64,000 nucleotides of DNA from Nonomuraea sp. PA05 (GCF_008086045.1 NZ_VSEY01000015.1:62001-126000), one strand, 5' to 3'. Counted from the stretch's first letter, positions 32,662-42,009 are shown. Notes: generated from the letters alone by a model not told the origin. Numbers and translations are program-made.

Positions 32662-34023
32662 ATGATCACACCGGCGGTGGGCACGGCCTCCGTCCCGAAG
32701 GGCGTGCGCCTCGGTTATGGCGTCGGCTCGTTCTGCACGGCCACCTTCAACGGCGTGCCGGGGCTGCTGCTGCTGTTCTACATGACGAACTTCCTGGCCG
32801 TGCCCCCGTGGCTGGCCGGCGTCGTCGTCAGCGCGCCGAAGGTCTGGGACCTGATCATCAACCCCCTCGTGGGGCGCTGGTCCGACCGGACCGTCACCCG
32901 CTGGGGGCCGCGCCGGCCGTGGCTGCTGGCCGGGGCCTGCACGCTGCCGATCATGTTCTTCCTGGTCTTCGCGGGGCCGCCGCTGACCGGGGTGCCCGCC
33001 GCGCTGTACGTGGGGGTCTGCTTCCTGGCCGCGGCGACGGCGTACGCGCTGTTCGAGGTGCCGTACAAGGCGATGCCCGGCGAGATGACGAACGACTACC
33101 ACGAGCGCACGTCGCTGCTGCAGTGGCGGATGGTGTTCGTCGGCGTGGCCACCGCCATCAGCGGCGTGCTGGCGCCCGCCATCGCGACCAGCGAGGGCGG
33201 CGAGGGCACGCTGGACAGCTACCGGACGATGGCGGTCGTGATCTCGGCCATCCTGCTCCTGGCCATGCTCGGCTCGTTCTTCGGCACCGCCCGCGCCCCC
33301 ATGACCGGCGCCCCCGAGCCCGACCCCGGCGGATGGCGCGAGCAGTTCGCCGCGATCAAGGGGAACTCGGCGTTCCTCTGGCTGACCGTGCTGGCCTGCG
33401 TGCAGATGTTCGCCGTCAGCATGATGCTGGCCGCCGCCCCCTACTTCGCCACCTACACGCTCGGCTCGGCCAGCGCCACCCAGACGCTCTTCGCCGCGCT
33501 GGTCGGCCCGATCCTGCTGACGATGCCGCTGTGGGTGCGGGTGGCCAGGCGCTTCGACAAGCGCGGCGCGATGCTCCTGGCCGTGCTGCTGTTCGGCGGC
33601 GGCACGCTCGCGGCCATGGCCACGCCGCTGTTCGGCCCGGTGTGGGCGCACCTCACGATCCTGCTGGTCGGCGTCGGGTACGCGGGGCTCCAGCTCATGC
33701 AGTTCTCGATGCTCGCGGACGTGATCGCGGTGGACGCGGCCGAGACGGGCAAGCGGCGGGCCGGGGTGCTGACCGGCCTGTGGACGGCCATCGAGAGCGG
33801 CTTCAGCGCGTTCGGCGCGCTGATCTTCGGCATCATCCTGTCGATCGGCGGCTTCATCCCGTCCGAGCCGAGCAACCCCGTGCAGCAGCCGGACAGCGCG
33901 GTGACCGCGGTCCTCATCGGTCAGACCCTGATCCCCGCACTGATCATCTTCGCCTCGGCGCTGATCACGCTGAAGTACCGGCTCACGCCACCCGCCGTGC
34001 CTGCTCCATCCGCGTCCGAGTGA
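32662..34023 (+). CDS. MFS transporter, GPH (glycoside-pentoside-hexuronide) symporter-like
   Basis: 453 aa with 12 membrane helices. Features of the MelB/GPH family: VRLGYGVGSFCTATFNGVPGLLLLFYMTN, APKVWDLIINPLVGRWSDRTVTRWGPRRPWLLAGA (the cation-binding helix region and RWGRRRP-like motif A), LFEVPYKAMPGEMTNDYHERTSL, and DVIAVDAAETGKRRAGVLTG. Probably a Na+- or H+-coupled importer of a sugar or glycoside-like solute. ATG 32662 lies just after GAGGGG. Overlaps the convergent permease gene by 41 bp. Confidence 0.88.
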   Translation: MITPAVGTASVPKGVRLGYGVGSFCTATFNGVPGLLLLFYMTNFLAVPPWLAGVVVSAPKVWDLIINPLVGRWSDRTVTRWGPRRPWLLAGACTLPIMFFLVFAGPPLTGVPAALYVGVCFLAAATAYALFEVPYKAMPGEMTNDYHERTSLLQWRMVFVGVATAISGVLAPAIATSEGGEGTLDSYRTMAVVISAILLLAMLGSFFGTARAPMTGAPEPDPGGWREQFAAIKGNSAFLWLTVLACVQMFAVSMMLAAAPYFATYTLGSASATQTLFAALVGPILLTMPLWVRVARRFDKRGAMLLAVLLFGGGTLAAMATPLFGPVWAHLTILLVGVGYAGLQLMQFSMLADVIAVDAAETGKRRAGVLTGLWTAIESGFSAFGALIFGIILSIGGFIPSEPSNPVQQPDSAVTAVLIGQTLIPALIIFASALITLKYRLTPPAVPAPSASE

Positions 34024-36541
34024 CCAGGCCCGACAGCAGCGCCGCGAGCAGGGGCAGGCCGAGCACGAGCACCGCCAGGAACGCCCACGGCACCACGACC
34101 GTGCCGCCGCCGGGCAGCGCGGACATCATCGACCGGGACAGCGCGCCTCCCGTGACCGCCCCCGCCACCAGGCCCACGGCCGCGCCGAGCCCGGCGAGGT
34201 AGCCCGCCTGGGCCGCGACCACCAGCCTGCGCGTCATCGGCCTGCCGCCCACGGCGGACAGGGTGTCGAGGTCGCGGCGCATGTCGGCGACGGCCAGCCC
34301 GGTCGCGGCGAACGTGCCGCCGAGCACCAGGACCACCGACCCGGCCAGCGCCACCGCGAGCACGATCGCGATCTTCTCCTCGGTGTAGTCCGAGGTCAGG
34401 TTCACGAACGCGGTGCGGGCGACCGCCTGGAGATCGCGGCCGAAGCGCTCCACCTCCTCCTGGTCGCGCAGGATGCCCTCCGAGACGCTCCGGACGTAGA
34501 CACGCCGCTCGGCCGTCTCGAACCCGGCCGACGTCACGGCCGAAGGGGGCAGGATCAGGCCGCCCTGACCCTCATGCGCCGCCCTCGCCACCACGGCGGG
34601 CACCCGGAAGGGGCCCTTGCCTGAGCGCTCCTCGCCCACCCGCGACCATGACACGCTGATCGTGCCGCCGCTGATCAGGCGGGGGTCGAACACCACGGCC
34701 TTGCCCGCCGCGAGCGCCGCCGCCGCCTGCGGATCACGCCGCCCCTGGAACAGGGCGAGCAGCCGGTCGTCACCGATCGGCACGTCGTAGTAGACGGGGC
34801 ACTCGCCGGCGCAGGGGCCGGGCGCGGGCTGGACCATGGGAGTCATGCTGCGTCCGCCGCCGTCCACGGCCCGCAGCCCGGTGACGAGGCTCGCGCCGCG
34901 CACCTTCTCCTCGGTCACGGCGCGCAGCCTCGACCAGGTCGGCTCGTCGAGGTCGTCGGCGCTCACGATCAGGGTTCCCTCGGGGGCGTCGAGCAGGAAG
35001 CGCTCCCTCTGCGTGGCGTAGTAGCTGGTGAAGGCGAGGCTGACGGTGACGGCGGCCATCGTGGCGGCCATGACGGCGGCCACCGCCGAGACGGTGCGGG
35101 CCCGGTGCCGGGTGGCGTCCCTGACCGACAGACGCGCGGGCAGCGGCAGGCGCGCGGCCGGCAGCGCGCTGCGGCGGACGAGCCACGGCGTCAACATGAT
35201 CAGCGCGAACAGGACCACCGTGGACGCCGCCACCACCAGCAGCTCCCGCCGGGACGAGACGAAGATCGTCGCGCCCAGCCCGAGCACCAGCAGCACGACG
35301 CCGGCCAGCGGGCGGGCCGCGCGTTCGCGCAGCTCGTCGGGGCGGCCGGCGAGCACCCGCGCGGGGCTCTGCCGCGCCGCCCGCACGGCCGGGGCCACGG
35401 CCGCGACCAGCGCGCTGGTCAGGCCGAGCGCGGCCACGCCGAGCACCTGCGCCCACGGCACGTCGATCGGGCCGCTGCGCCAGTCGAGCCAGCGCGCCGC
35501 GATCGACTCCGCCAGCGCCCCCGCGCCGATGCCCAGCACGACGCCCGCCAGCGCGGCCACGCCGCCCAGCACCAGGCCGTCGGCCAGCACGATCGTCCGC
35601 AGATGCCCTGGGGAACCGCCCTGCGCGGCGATGGTCGCCAGCTCCCGCCTGCGCCGCCGCAGCCCGACCGCGAACGCGGGGCCGGCCAGCAGGACCGTCT
35701 CGGTGACGACGAGCAGCACGCCGATGGCCAGCCACAACGGCGTCTCCGGGCTGGCGTGCGTGTATCTGTGCTGCTCCGCGCGCGGGCTCTCGATCACCGC
35801 GCGGGAGGCCACACGCAGGCCTGCCTGGTTCAGCTCGCGCACCTTCTGCCAGGTGACCGGCGCCGGGGTGTCGGCGAGCCAGCCGTTGCCCTGCGGGTCC
35901 GTCTTCGTGTGCAGCACCGACCCGTACAGGCCGACGACCTCCAGGACGCCGGGCCTGGTCGGGTTCCGCACGACGCCGACCACGCGCTTGGGCTCGCCGC
36001 TCCTGGTGAGCTGGAGAATGCCGCCGACGCTCACGCCGCGGTCGAGCAGCGCGGGGGTGACCGCGATCTCCTGCGGGGTGGCCGGGAGCCTGCCGTCGGT
36101 CAGGGTTCGCAGACCGGCGCCGAGCCGGTCGCGCAGATCCACCTCCAGCAGCTCCACGCGGTCGAAACCGTCCTGGAGGCGGGCCTCGGCGGAGTACAGG
36201 TAGAACGGGATGACCCGGCCGCCGATCAGGCGTGCCACCTCGGCGTCCGTCCACTTGGGCGGGCGGCCGACCTCGTCGATGGCCTGCTGGCCGGAGCGGC
36301 CGGCGGGATCCTGGGTGATGGGGATCCTGCTCGCCTGGGAGTAGACGGCCGCGTCGGCGGTCGGGCCCAGGCGGGACGGCAGTTCCTCACGCACGTTCAG
36401 CTCCGTGGTGCTGGAAAGCGTCAGCAGCGCCGTGATGACCAGGACGGGCAGGCCGATCATGACCAGGACGAGGGCGGTGCGGCCCTTGGCGCGCACGGCG
36501 TCCCTGCGGGAGATGCGCAGCGCGGCGCGGAACGCGCTCAT
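33983..36541 (-). CDS. ABC transporter permease, FtsX/MacB type
   Basis: 852 aa. One N-terminal helix (ALVLVMIGLPVLVITALLTL), a large extracytoplasmic domain of about 200 aa, then two FtsX blocks of several helices each (about residues 265-470 and 715-835) separated by a second outer domain. This ten-helix layout is typical of actinomycete FtsX-like exporters of peptides or lipids. The last gene of a PadR-ATPase-permease operon; the ATG overlaps the ATPase stop by 4 bp. Substrate unknown. Confidence 0.9.
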   Translation of the reverse strand: MSAFRAALRISRRDAVRAKGRTALVLVMIGLPVLVITALLTLSSTTELNVREELPSRLGPTADAAVYSQASRIPITQDPAGRSGQQAIDEVGRPPKWTDAEVARLIGGRVIPFYLYSAEARLQDGFDRVELLEVDLRDRLGAGLRTLTDGRLPATPQEIAVTPALLDRGVSVGGILQLTRSGEPKRVVGVVRNPTRPGVLEVVGLYGSVLHTKTDPQGNGWLADTPAPVTWQKVRELNQAGLRVASRAVIESPRAEQHRYTHASPETPLWLAIGVLLVVTETVLLAGPAFAVGLRRRRRELATIAAQGGSPGHLRTIVLADGLVLGGVAALAGVVLGIGAGALAESIAARWLDWRSGPIDVPWAQVLGVAALGLTSALVAAVAPAVRAARQSPARVLAGRPDELRERAARPLAGVVLLVLGLGATIFVSSRRELLVVAASTVVLFALIMLTPWLVRRSALPAARLPLPARLSVRDATRHRARTVSAVAAVMAATMAAVTVSLAFTSYYATQRERFLLDAPEGTLIVSADDLDEPTWSRLRAVTEEKVRGASLVTGLRAVDGGGRSMTPMVQPAPGPCAGECPVYYDVPIGDDRLLALFQGRRDPQAAAALAAGKAVVFDPRLISGGTISVSWSRVGEERSGKGPFRVPAVVARAAHEGQGGLILPPSAVTSAGFETAERRVYVRSVSEGILRDQEEVERFGRDLQAVARTAFVNLTSDYTEEKIAIVLAVALAGSVVLVLGGTFAATGLAVADMRRDLDTLSAVGGRPMTRRLVVAAQAGYLAGLGAAVGLVAGAVTGGALSRSMMSALPGGGTVVVPWAFLAVLVLGLPLLAALLSGLVTRTRMEQARRVA

Positions 36542-37218
36542 CTGGCGCTCTCCAGCCGCACGGCGCTCGACTCGGCGACCAGCCCGTCACGCAGGTAGAT
36601 CACCCGGTCGGCCCAGGCGGCGTAGCGCGGCTCGTGGGTGACGAGCAGCACCGCCGCGCCCGCGTCGCAGCGGGCCCGCAGCAGCTCCAGGATCTCGTCG
36701 CCGGTGGCGGTGTCGAGGGCGCCGGTCGGCTCGTCGGCCAGCAGCAGCCGCCGCTCGCCGACCAGCGCCCTGGCGATGGCCACGCGCTGGCGCTGGCCGC
36801 CGGACAGCTCCTCGGGGAAGCGGTCGGCGATCTCCGCCGCGCCCGTCTCCGCCAGCACGGCCAGCGCCTCGGCGCGGGCCTGTCCGGCGCGCACGCCGTC
36901 GAGCTCCCTCGGCAGCATCACGTTCTCGGCGGCGGTCAGGGACGGGATGAGGTTCAGGTCCTGGAAGACGTAGCCGACGTGGCCGCGCCTGAGCGCCGCC
37001 AGGTCCTTGACCCTGGACAGGTCCTCGCCCTCGACCACCACCGTCCCCGTGGTGGGGCGGTCGAGGCCGCCCGCCAGGTTGAGCAGGGTGGACTTGCCCG
37101 ACCCTGACGGCCCCATGACCGCGACCAGCTCGCCCGCCGCGACCTCCAGGCTCACTCCCCTCAACGCGTGCACCTGACCGTGCTCGCGGGTGACGTCCCG
37201 CAACTCGACCACACTCAT
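36538..37218 (-). CDS. ABC transporter ATP-binding protein (LolD/MacB type)
   Basis: 226 aa. Walker A is VMGPSGSGKSTLLNL, Q loop VGYVFQDLNL, signature LSGGQRQRVAIARAL, Walker B LLLADEPTGALD, H loop VTHEP. The LDxxTG region after Walker B marks the MacB/LolD/FtsE branch, matching the FtsX-like permease downstream. ATG 37218 gives the standard start; ATGA overlaps connect it to PadR upstream and the permease downstream, so all three are translated in concert. Confidence 0.95.
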   Translation of the reverse strand: MSVVELRDVTREHGQVHALRGVSLEVAAGELVAVMGPSGSGKSTLLNLAGGLDRPTTGTVVVEGEDLSRVKDLAALRRGHVGYVFQDLNLIPSLTAAENVMLPRELDGVRAGQARAEALAVLAETGAAEIADRFPEELSGGQRQRVAIARALVGERRLLLADEPTGALDTATGDEILELLRARCDAGAAVLLVTHEPRYAAWADRVIYLRDGLVAESSAVRLESAR

Positions 37219-37724
37219 CGGTTCTTCTCCTTGGAAACGGCCTCGCAGTGGTCCAGCCAGCGCTGCTCCGCCTCGGCCTTGAAGATCAACGAATCCAGCA
37301 CCAGCCGCTGCGCGAGCCCGCCGCCGGCGGCTCGCTTGGCCCTCGTGAGCTCCTGCAGCGCGCGCATGGTGGCGGTGCGCTGGGTGTGGATGACCTCGGC
37401 GACGTCCACGTCGCCCGCCACGGCCATCGCGATTTTGATCGCGAGCTCGTCCCGAGGCCGGTCGGTCTGCGCGACGGGGGTGCTGAACCATCGCGCCAGC
37501 TCCTCCCGACCGGCCTCGGTGATCGTGTAGACCGCGCGGCCCTGCTCATCGGCACCACCGGGCGCGACGAGTCCGTCGCGCTCCAGGCGGGAGAGCGTCG
37601 TGTAGACCTGGCCGATGTTCAGCGGCCAGGTCGCCCCCGTGGACGCCTCGAACTCCACCCGTAGCTGGTAGCCGTATCTCGGTCCGCTGCTCAGCAGAGA
37701 GAGCAGCCCGTGCCTGATCGACAT
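37215..37724 (-). CDS. PadR-family regulator of the ABC exporter
   Basis: 169 aa. Winged helix MSIRHGLLSLLSSGPRYGYQLRVEFEASTGATWPLNIGQVYTTLSRLERDGLVAP is a classic PadR domain; the C-terminal part forms the coiled dimer region. First gene of the exporter operon, with a tandem palindromic operator only 2 bp upstream of its start. The operator position means it represses its own operon; the inducer is probably an exporter substrate (inference). The promoter spacing suggests a leaderless transcript. Confidence 0.92.
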   Translation of the reverse strand: MSIRHGLLSLLSSGPRYGYQLRVEFEASTGATWPLNIGQVYTTLSRLERDGLVAPGGADEQGRAVYTITEAGREELARWFSTPVAQTDRPRDELAIKIAMAVAGDVDVAEVIHTQRTATMRALQELTRAKRAAGGGLAQRLVLDSLIFKAEAEQRWLDHCEAVSKEKNR

Positions 37725-37726
37725 GG

Positions 37727-37750
37727 ATACTGAGTATGCATACTGAGTAT
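37727..37750. promoter_or_regulatory. Tandem PadR operator
   Basis: ATACTGAGTAT, itself a palindrome around a central base, occurs twice (37727-37737 and 37740-37750), separated by GC. It lies 2 bp from the PadR start and 63 bp from the divergent FHA gene. -10-like hexamers overlap it, so the PadR mRNA has little or no leader. Confidence 0.65.
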
Positions 37751-37813
37751 GCCTATGGCAACCGGATCCGCGTATTCTGGACAGGGGCCGAGGTTGAGGC
37801 CGATACTCGCTCT

Positions 37814-38362
37814 ATGAGCTCCACGCATCCGCCCTTTCGCGCCTCAGATGGGGAACGTGACCGTGCGATCGACGAGCTCAAGGAACGCGCCGTGGAGGGC
37901 CGCATCTCGCACGACACCTTCGTGGGCCGGGTCGACCAGGCCCTGCGGGCGCGTCACCAGGTCGAGCTCGACGAGCTGGTCGCGGACCTGCCGCGGCGGG
38001 CCACGCTCCGGCAGCGGCTGACCGACGCCGTCTCCTCGGTCTCCGAGTTCACCACCAAGCTGCAGTCCGCCTGGCGCCGGCCGCGGCTGCCCCGGCTGGC
38101 GCTGCCGGACGACGAGCGCCTGCGTTACGTGGTGGGCCGCGGGTCGGCCTGCGATCTCGTGCTGTCGGACCTGACGGTCTCCCGGGTGCACGCCGAGCTG
38201 CGGCGCGAGGGTGACGGCGGGTGGATGCTGGTGGACCTCGGCTCGCTCAACGGCACCCGGCTCAACGGGTGGCGGCTGGTGGGGCCGGCACGGGTGAGGT
38301 CGGGCGACGAGGTCTCGTTCGGCGACTGCGGGTTCATGGTGACGTCGGAGCAGCCGACGTAG
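37814..38362 (+). CDS. DUF1707 and FHA domain protein
   Basis: 182 aa. The N-terminal DUF1707 segment RASDGERDRAIDELKERAVEGRISHDTFVGRVDQALRARHQVELDELVADLP (about residues 9-60) is followed by a basic linker and a C-terminal FHA domain (about 95-175) with the phospho-threonine-binding motifs VGRGSACDLVLSDLTVSRVHAEL and LVDLGSLNGTRLNG intact. Typical of actinomycete proteins read by Ser/Thr kinases. ATG 37814 is preferred over an upstream in-frame ATG. It is divergent from the PadR operon. Confidence 0.9.
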   Translation: MSSTHPPFRASDGERDRAIDELKERAVEGRISHDTFVGRVDQALRARHQVELDELVADLPRRATLRQRLTDAVSSVSEFTTKLQSAWRRPRLPRLALPDDERLRYVVGRGSACDLVLSDLTVSRVHAELRREGDGGWMLVDLGSLNGTRLNGWRLVGPARVRSGDEVSFGDCGFMVTSEQPT

Positions 38363-38491
38363 ACGCCGGAGCGGCGGCCCGAGACGTCGGAACAGCCCAC
38401 CTGACCGACCATAAATACGGATATTTGCGGATTACAGGCTGACTGTGCTGATCCATGCTTCCATGCGTTTCCCCAGTCACTTGGAGACCCC

Positions 38492-40036
38492 ATGCGGCGC
38501 ACCTCAGCCTCCCTCGTCGCGGGCGCGCTCGTCGCGGCCCTCGCGTGGGCGTCAGGACCCTCCACCCCGGCCGTCGCGCTCGACCCCTCCGTGGGCGTGG
38601 CGGACCTGACCCAGGACATCAACCAGATCCTCAGCGACTCGCGGCTCACGATCGCCAGGGCGGGCGTCGTGGTCAAGAGCGCCCAGACCGGCGAGGAGCT
38701 GTACGCCACCGACGCCGGCAAGCTCCTGACCCCGGCCTCCAACACCAAGCTGTTCACCTCGGCCGCGGCGGCGGAGACGCTCGGCCTGGACTACCGCTTC
38801 CCGACCACCGTGCTGAGCACCGGCCGCAAGGCGGGCTCGCTGCTGACCGGCGACCTGGTGCTGCGCGGCACCGGCGACCCGACCATGCTGGCCGAGGACT
38901 ACGACGCGCTGGCGTCCGAGGTCGCCGAGGCGGGCATCAAGGTCGTCACCGGCAAACTGGTGGCCGACGACACCTGGTTCGACTCCCAGCGGCTCGGCAA
39001 CGACTGGTCCTGGGACGACGAGACCGCCTACTACGCGGCGCCGATCTCGGCGCTGACGGCCTCGCCCGACAGGGACTACGACGCGGGCTCGGTGATCGTG
39101 TCCGTGGCCGCCGACGGCGACCGGGTCAAGGTGTCCACCACGCCGGAGACCGACTACCTGAAGATCGTCAACAAGGCCACGGCGGGCGCCGAGACGGACG
39201 TGCTCATCGAGCGGCAGCACGGCACCCGCACGGTGGTGATCACCGGCACGGTCGCGGACCCGTACCAGGAGTGGGTGGCGGTGGACGACCCCACGGCCTA
39301 CGTCTCCTCGCTGTTCCGCAAGTCGCTGGCCAAGCACGGCGTCAAGGTGCTCGGGCCGACGACCGCCGGCGCCGCGCCCTCGGGGGCCAAGGAGCTGGCC
39401 AAGCACGAGTCGATGACGCTGGGCGAGCTGCTCGTGCCGTTCATGAAGCTGAGCAACAACATCCACGCCGAGATCCTCACCAAGGCCATGGGCCGCCAGG
39501 TGTCGAACCAGGGCACCTGGTCGGCGGGCCTGAAGGTGAGCACCGACTTCGCCAAGACGAACGGCGTCCAGGTGATCAACATGCGGGACGGCTCGGGCCT
39601 GTCGCGCCGCGACGGCTTCTCGCCGGGCTCGATCGTGCAGCTCCTGTCGGCCGTACGCGCCAAGCCGTGGTTCTCCACCTGGTACGAGTCCCTGCCCATC
39701 GCGGGCAACGCCGACCGGTTCACCGGCGGCACCCTGCGCAGCCGGATGCGCGGCACGCCCGCCGAGAACAACGTGCACGCCAAGACCGGCTCGCTCACCG
39801 GCGTCACCTCGCTGTCCGGCTACGTGACGAGCGCCGACGGCGAGCCGCTGATCTTCTCGATCATGCTCAACCAGTACCTGTCGGCTTCGCCGAAGGACAT
39901 CGAGGACAAGATCGCCGTCCGGCTCGCCCAGTTCTCGCGGTCGGCGGCGGCGGGAGACACCGCCGGGCTCCGCAGCGCCGCCGGGGGCGCGACGGGCGAC
40001 CTGGAGTGCTCGTGGCTCAAGCCGGCGCAGTGCTAG
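38492..40036 (+). CDS. dacB: D-alanyl-D-alanine carboxypeptidase/endopeptidase (PBP4, S13)
   Basis: 514 aa, exported by an N-terminal signal peptide (SLVAGALVAALAWASGPSTPAVA). Penicillin-binding motifs: S83-N-T-K86 in TPASNTKLFTS, SxN as SNN in FMKLSNNIHAE, and KTG in HAKTGSLTGVTS. The large insert between S*xxK and SxN is characteristic of PBP4/DacB. It trims or cleaves peptidoglycan stem peptides. ATG 38492 follows a TTGGAG RBS. A strong terminator follows. Confidence 0.95.
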   Translation: MRRTSASLVAGALVAALAWASGPSTPAVALDPSVGVADLTQDINQILSDSRLTIARAGVVVKSAQTGEELYATDAGKLLTPASNTKLFTSAAAAETLGLDYRFPTTVLSTGRKAGSLLTGDLVLRGTGDPTMLAEDYDALASEVAEAGIKVVTGKLVADDTWFDSQRLGNDWSWDDETAYYAAPISALTASPDRDYDAGSVIVSVAADGDRVKVSTTPETDYLKIVNKATAGAETDVLIERQHGTRTVVITGTVADPYQEWVAVDDPTAYVSSLFRKSLAKHGVKVLGPTTAGAAPSGAKELAKHESMTLGELLVPFMKLSNNIHAEILTKAMGRQVSNQGTWSAGLKVSTDFAKTNGVQVINMRDGSGLSRRDGFSPGSIVQLLSAVRAKPWFSTWYESLPIAGNADRFTGGTLRSRMRGTPAENNVHAKTGSLTGVTSLSGYVTSADGEPLIFSIMLNQYLSASPKDIEDKIAVRLAQFSRSAAAGDTAGLRSAAGGATGDLECSWLKPAQC

Positions 40037-40059
40037 CACCGTGCTGACGTAAAAAAATC

Positions 40060-40088
40060 AGCGGCCCCCTGACGCGCAGGGGGCCGCT
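40060..40088 (+). terminator. dacB terminator
   Basis: A perfect 12-bp stem, AGCGGCCCCCTG with its complement and 5-nt loop, followed by GTGGTTT. Seven A residues precede the stem, so it may also work on the other strand. Confidence 0.8.
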
Positions 40089-40130
40089 GTGGTTTACCGA
40101 GATCAGAGTAGGTGACATTACGATTCAGCT

Positions 40131-40146
40131 ACTTGGAGCTCCAAGT
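40131..40146. promoter_or_regulatory. 16-bp perfect palindrome upstream of the CAP gene
   Basis: ACTTGGAGCTCCAAGT, about 90 bp before the CAP start. A further ACTTGGGGGG occurs at about 40173. No regulator gene is adjacent; operator function is inferred from symmetry and position only. Confidence 0.4.
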
Positions 40147-40233
40147 TCGCTCGGCGATTTCCGTACATAGCCGACTTGGGGGGACCAGAATGCGGGTTCG
40201 ACGCACAGTCGAATCCCTCATCCGGAGGACGGA

Positions 40234-41058
40234 ATGCGTAGAGAGCTCCAGGCCGTGGCCTGTGCCGGTTGTCTGGCGGCACTGAGCCTCCCCATTTCCG
40301 CCTCCGCCTCCGCAGAGTCGGCCACCACCGCGCAGGCCACCGGCACGCGGAACGCCGCGTCCCAGGCCAGGCAGCAGGCGTGCCGCGTGCTCGCGGTCAA
40401 GCCGTCCGTCGTCCAGGGCAAGGTGCGCGCGACCGCCGCGCGGTCCGGCTGCGCCGACCAGGCCCGGCTGAGGGTACGCATCAAGGTCGCCGTCTCCGGC
40501 CCCGACCGGGTCGTCAAGAGCGGCTCACAGATCGTCGGCAACGGCCGGATCACCGCCAAGGTGGCCTGCGCCGCCACCCCGCGCCGCTACTACACGGTCG
40601 CGCTCGACTCGCAGGGTCGCACCAGCCAGTCACGCTCGGTCAAGCTGTCGTGCGGGCGGCCCGCCGCCGGCGGGAGCTTCTCCTCGGCGCCCGAGACGGC
40701 GGTCGTCTCCCTCACCAACGCCGCCAGGGCCAAGAACGGCTGCCGCCCCCTCGTCCACGACGCCAAGCTGCACCTGGCCGCCGAGCGCCACTCGGCGGAC
40801 ATGGCGCGCAACAACTACTTCTCGCACACCTCGCGCGACGGCCGCACCTTCGACCAGCGGATCAAGGCGACCGGCTTCGTCTTTCGCCAGGCCGGCGAGA
40901 ACATCGCCAAGGGCCAGCCCTCCGCCGCCGCCGTGGTCAAGGCCTGGCTCGACAGCCCGGGACACCGGGCCAACATCATGAACTGCGCGTTCACCCACAT
41001 CGGGGTCGGGCACAACGCCAAGGGCCCCACCTGGACACAGGACTTCGGCACGCGTTAG
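40234..41058 (+). CDS. Secreted CAP (SCP/PR1-like) domain protein
   Basis: 274 aa. Signal peptide (AVACAGCLAALSLPISASASA), a beta-rich N-terminal domain of about 110 residues with paired Cys, and a C-terminal CAP domain from about residue 150: VSLTNAARAKNGCRPLVHDAKLHLAAERHSADMARNNYFSHTSRDGRTFDQRI, then GENIAKGQPSAAAVVKAWLDSPGHRANIMNCAFTHIGVG. The CAP signature residues (H in RHSADMA, H in SPGHRANIM) are present. CAP proteins are secreted and of unclear biochemical role; sterol or lipid binding and proteolysis have been proposed. ATG 40234 has GGAGGA upstream. Confidence 0.9.
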   Translation: MRRELQAVACAGCLAALSLPISASASAESATTAQATGTRNAASQARQQACRVLAVKPSVVQGKVRATAARSGCADQARLRVRIKVAVSGPDRVVKSGSQIVGNGRITAKVACAATPRRYYTVALDSQGRTSQSRSVKLSCGRPAAGGSFSSAPETAVVSLTNAARAKNGCRPLVHDAKLHLAAERHSADMARNNYFSHTSRDGRTFDQRIKATGFVFRQAGENIAKGQPSAAAVVKAWLDSPGHRANIMNCAFTHIGVGHNAKGPTWTQDFGTR

Positions 41059-41152
41059 CACCAGCACCACTCCCCCGACCAAGGGAGCGACGGGCTTTCA
41101 CCGGCCCCACCCCGAGCCGGTTCCCACCGCACGCCCATGCGCTCCCCTCCGG

Positions 41153-41202
41153 GCGGACCCGGCCGCGCCTCCCCCCGCACACAGGACCGCGGCCGGGTCC
41201 GC
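41153..41202. terminator. Bidirectional hairpin between CAP and ABC permease genes
   Basis: A perfect 15-bp inverted repeat (GCGGACCCGGCCGCG and complement) with a 20-nt loop in the 171-bp gap between convergent stops. The rest of the gap holds nothing recognisable. Confidence 0.55.
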
Positions 41203-41229
41203 ACAACCAGCGCACTCCGCGACTCCGGG

Positions 41230-42009
41230 CTACTCCGGGCGGCGGTCCGAGAAGCGGGCCAGGACGAGCGACTCGACGACCCCCACGACCGCGTACGCCA
41301 GGATCGACACCCCGGTGACGACCACGATGTCCGCCCACACCTCGTCGTAGCGGAACCCGCCGATCGCGCGCAGGATCTCGGCCCCGATGCCCTCCCCGGT
41401 GGCCAGCCACTCGGCGATCAGCGCGCCGATGATGGAGGCGGGCACGGAGATCCTGGCCGAGGCGAACACCGACGGCATGGCCGTGGGCACCGCCACCTTG
41501 CGCAGGACGGTGAGGCGGTTGCCGCCGTACGCCATGATCAGGTCGGTGGCCTGCGGCGAGGCGGAGCGCAGCCCGAAGGCGATGTTCACCAGCGCGGGGA
41601 AGAACACCACGATGCCGCCGATGACGGCCACCCCGAGCAGCTCACGGCCGAAGATCAGCGTGATCAGCGGCGTCATCACCACCAGCGGCACCGAACGCAG
41701 CAGCATGGCGACCGGCATGAACGTCTGCTCGACGGCCCTGAACAGCACGAACGCGACGGCGACGGCGATCGCGGCGACCATGCCGGCGACGAATCCGATG
41801 GTCGCGTCCCTGATCGTGATGCCCAGCGCGCCGAACACGGCCTCCCTGTGGGCCTGCGAGGACGTCAGGTACTCCCAGACCTGCGGCGGGCGCTTGCCCA
41901 CGAGCGGGCTGATGCCGAACGCCTCCAGCGCCAGCCACCAGGCGGCCACGACGATGACGACCGACGGCGCCAGCGGCCCGACGATGCGCAGCACGGTACG
42001 GCCGATCAT
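41230..42009 (-). CDS. ABC transporter permease (SsuC/TauC/ThiX type), second subunit
   Basis: 259 aa, about six helices. BPD_transp_1 loop EAA motif region: LIMAYGGNRLTVLRKVAVPTAMPSVFASARISVPASIIGALIAEWLATGEGIG. It is the last gene of the importer operon, whose two permease genes suggest a heterodimeric channel. Starts by ATGA overlap with the first permease. Substrate judged from the binding protein upstream. Confidence 0.93.
   Translation of the reverse strand: MIGRTVLRIVGPLAPSVVIVVAAWWLALEAFGISPLVGKRPPQVWEYLTSSQAHREAVFGALGITIRDATIGFVAGMVAAIAVAVAFVLFRAVEQTFMPVAMLLRSVPLVVMTPLITLIFGRELLGVAVIGGIVVFFPALVNIAFGLRSASPQATDLIMAYGGNRLTVLRKVAVPTAMPSVFASARISVPASIIGALIAEWLATGEGIGAEILRAIGGFRYDEVWADIVVVTGVSILAYAVVGVVESLVLARFSDRRPE

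Noticed and set aside
38362..38491. Approximate repeat GACGTCGGARCAGCC after the FHA gene
   Set aside because: Only two imperfect copies, one within the coding end; no clear structure or position-dependent role.
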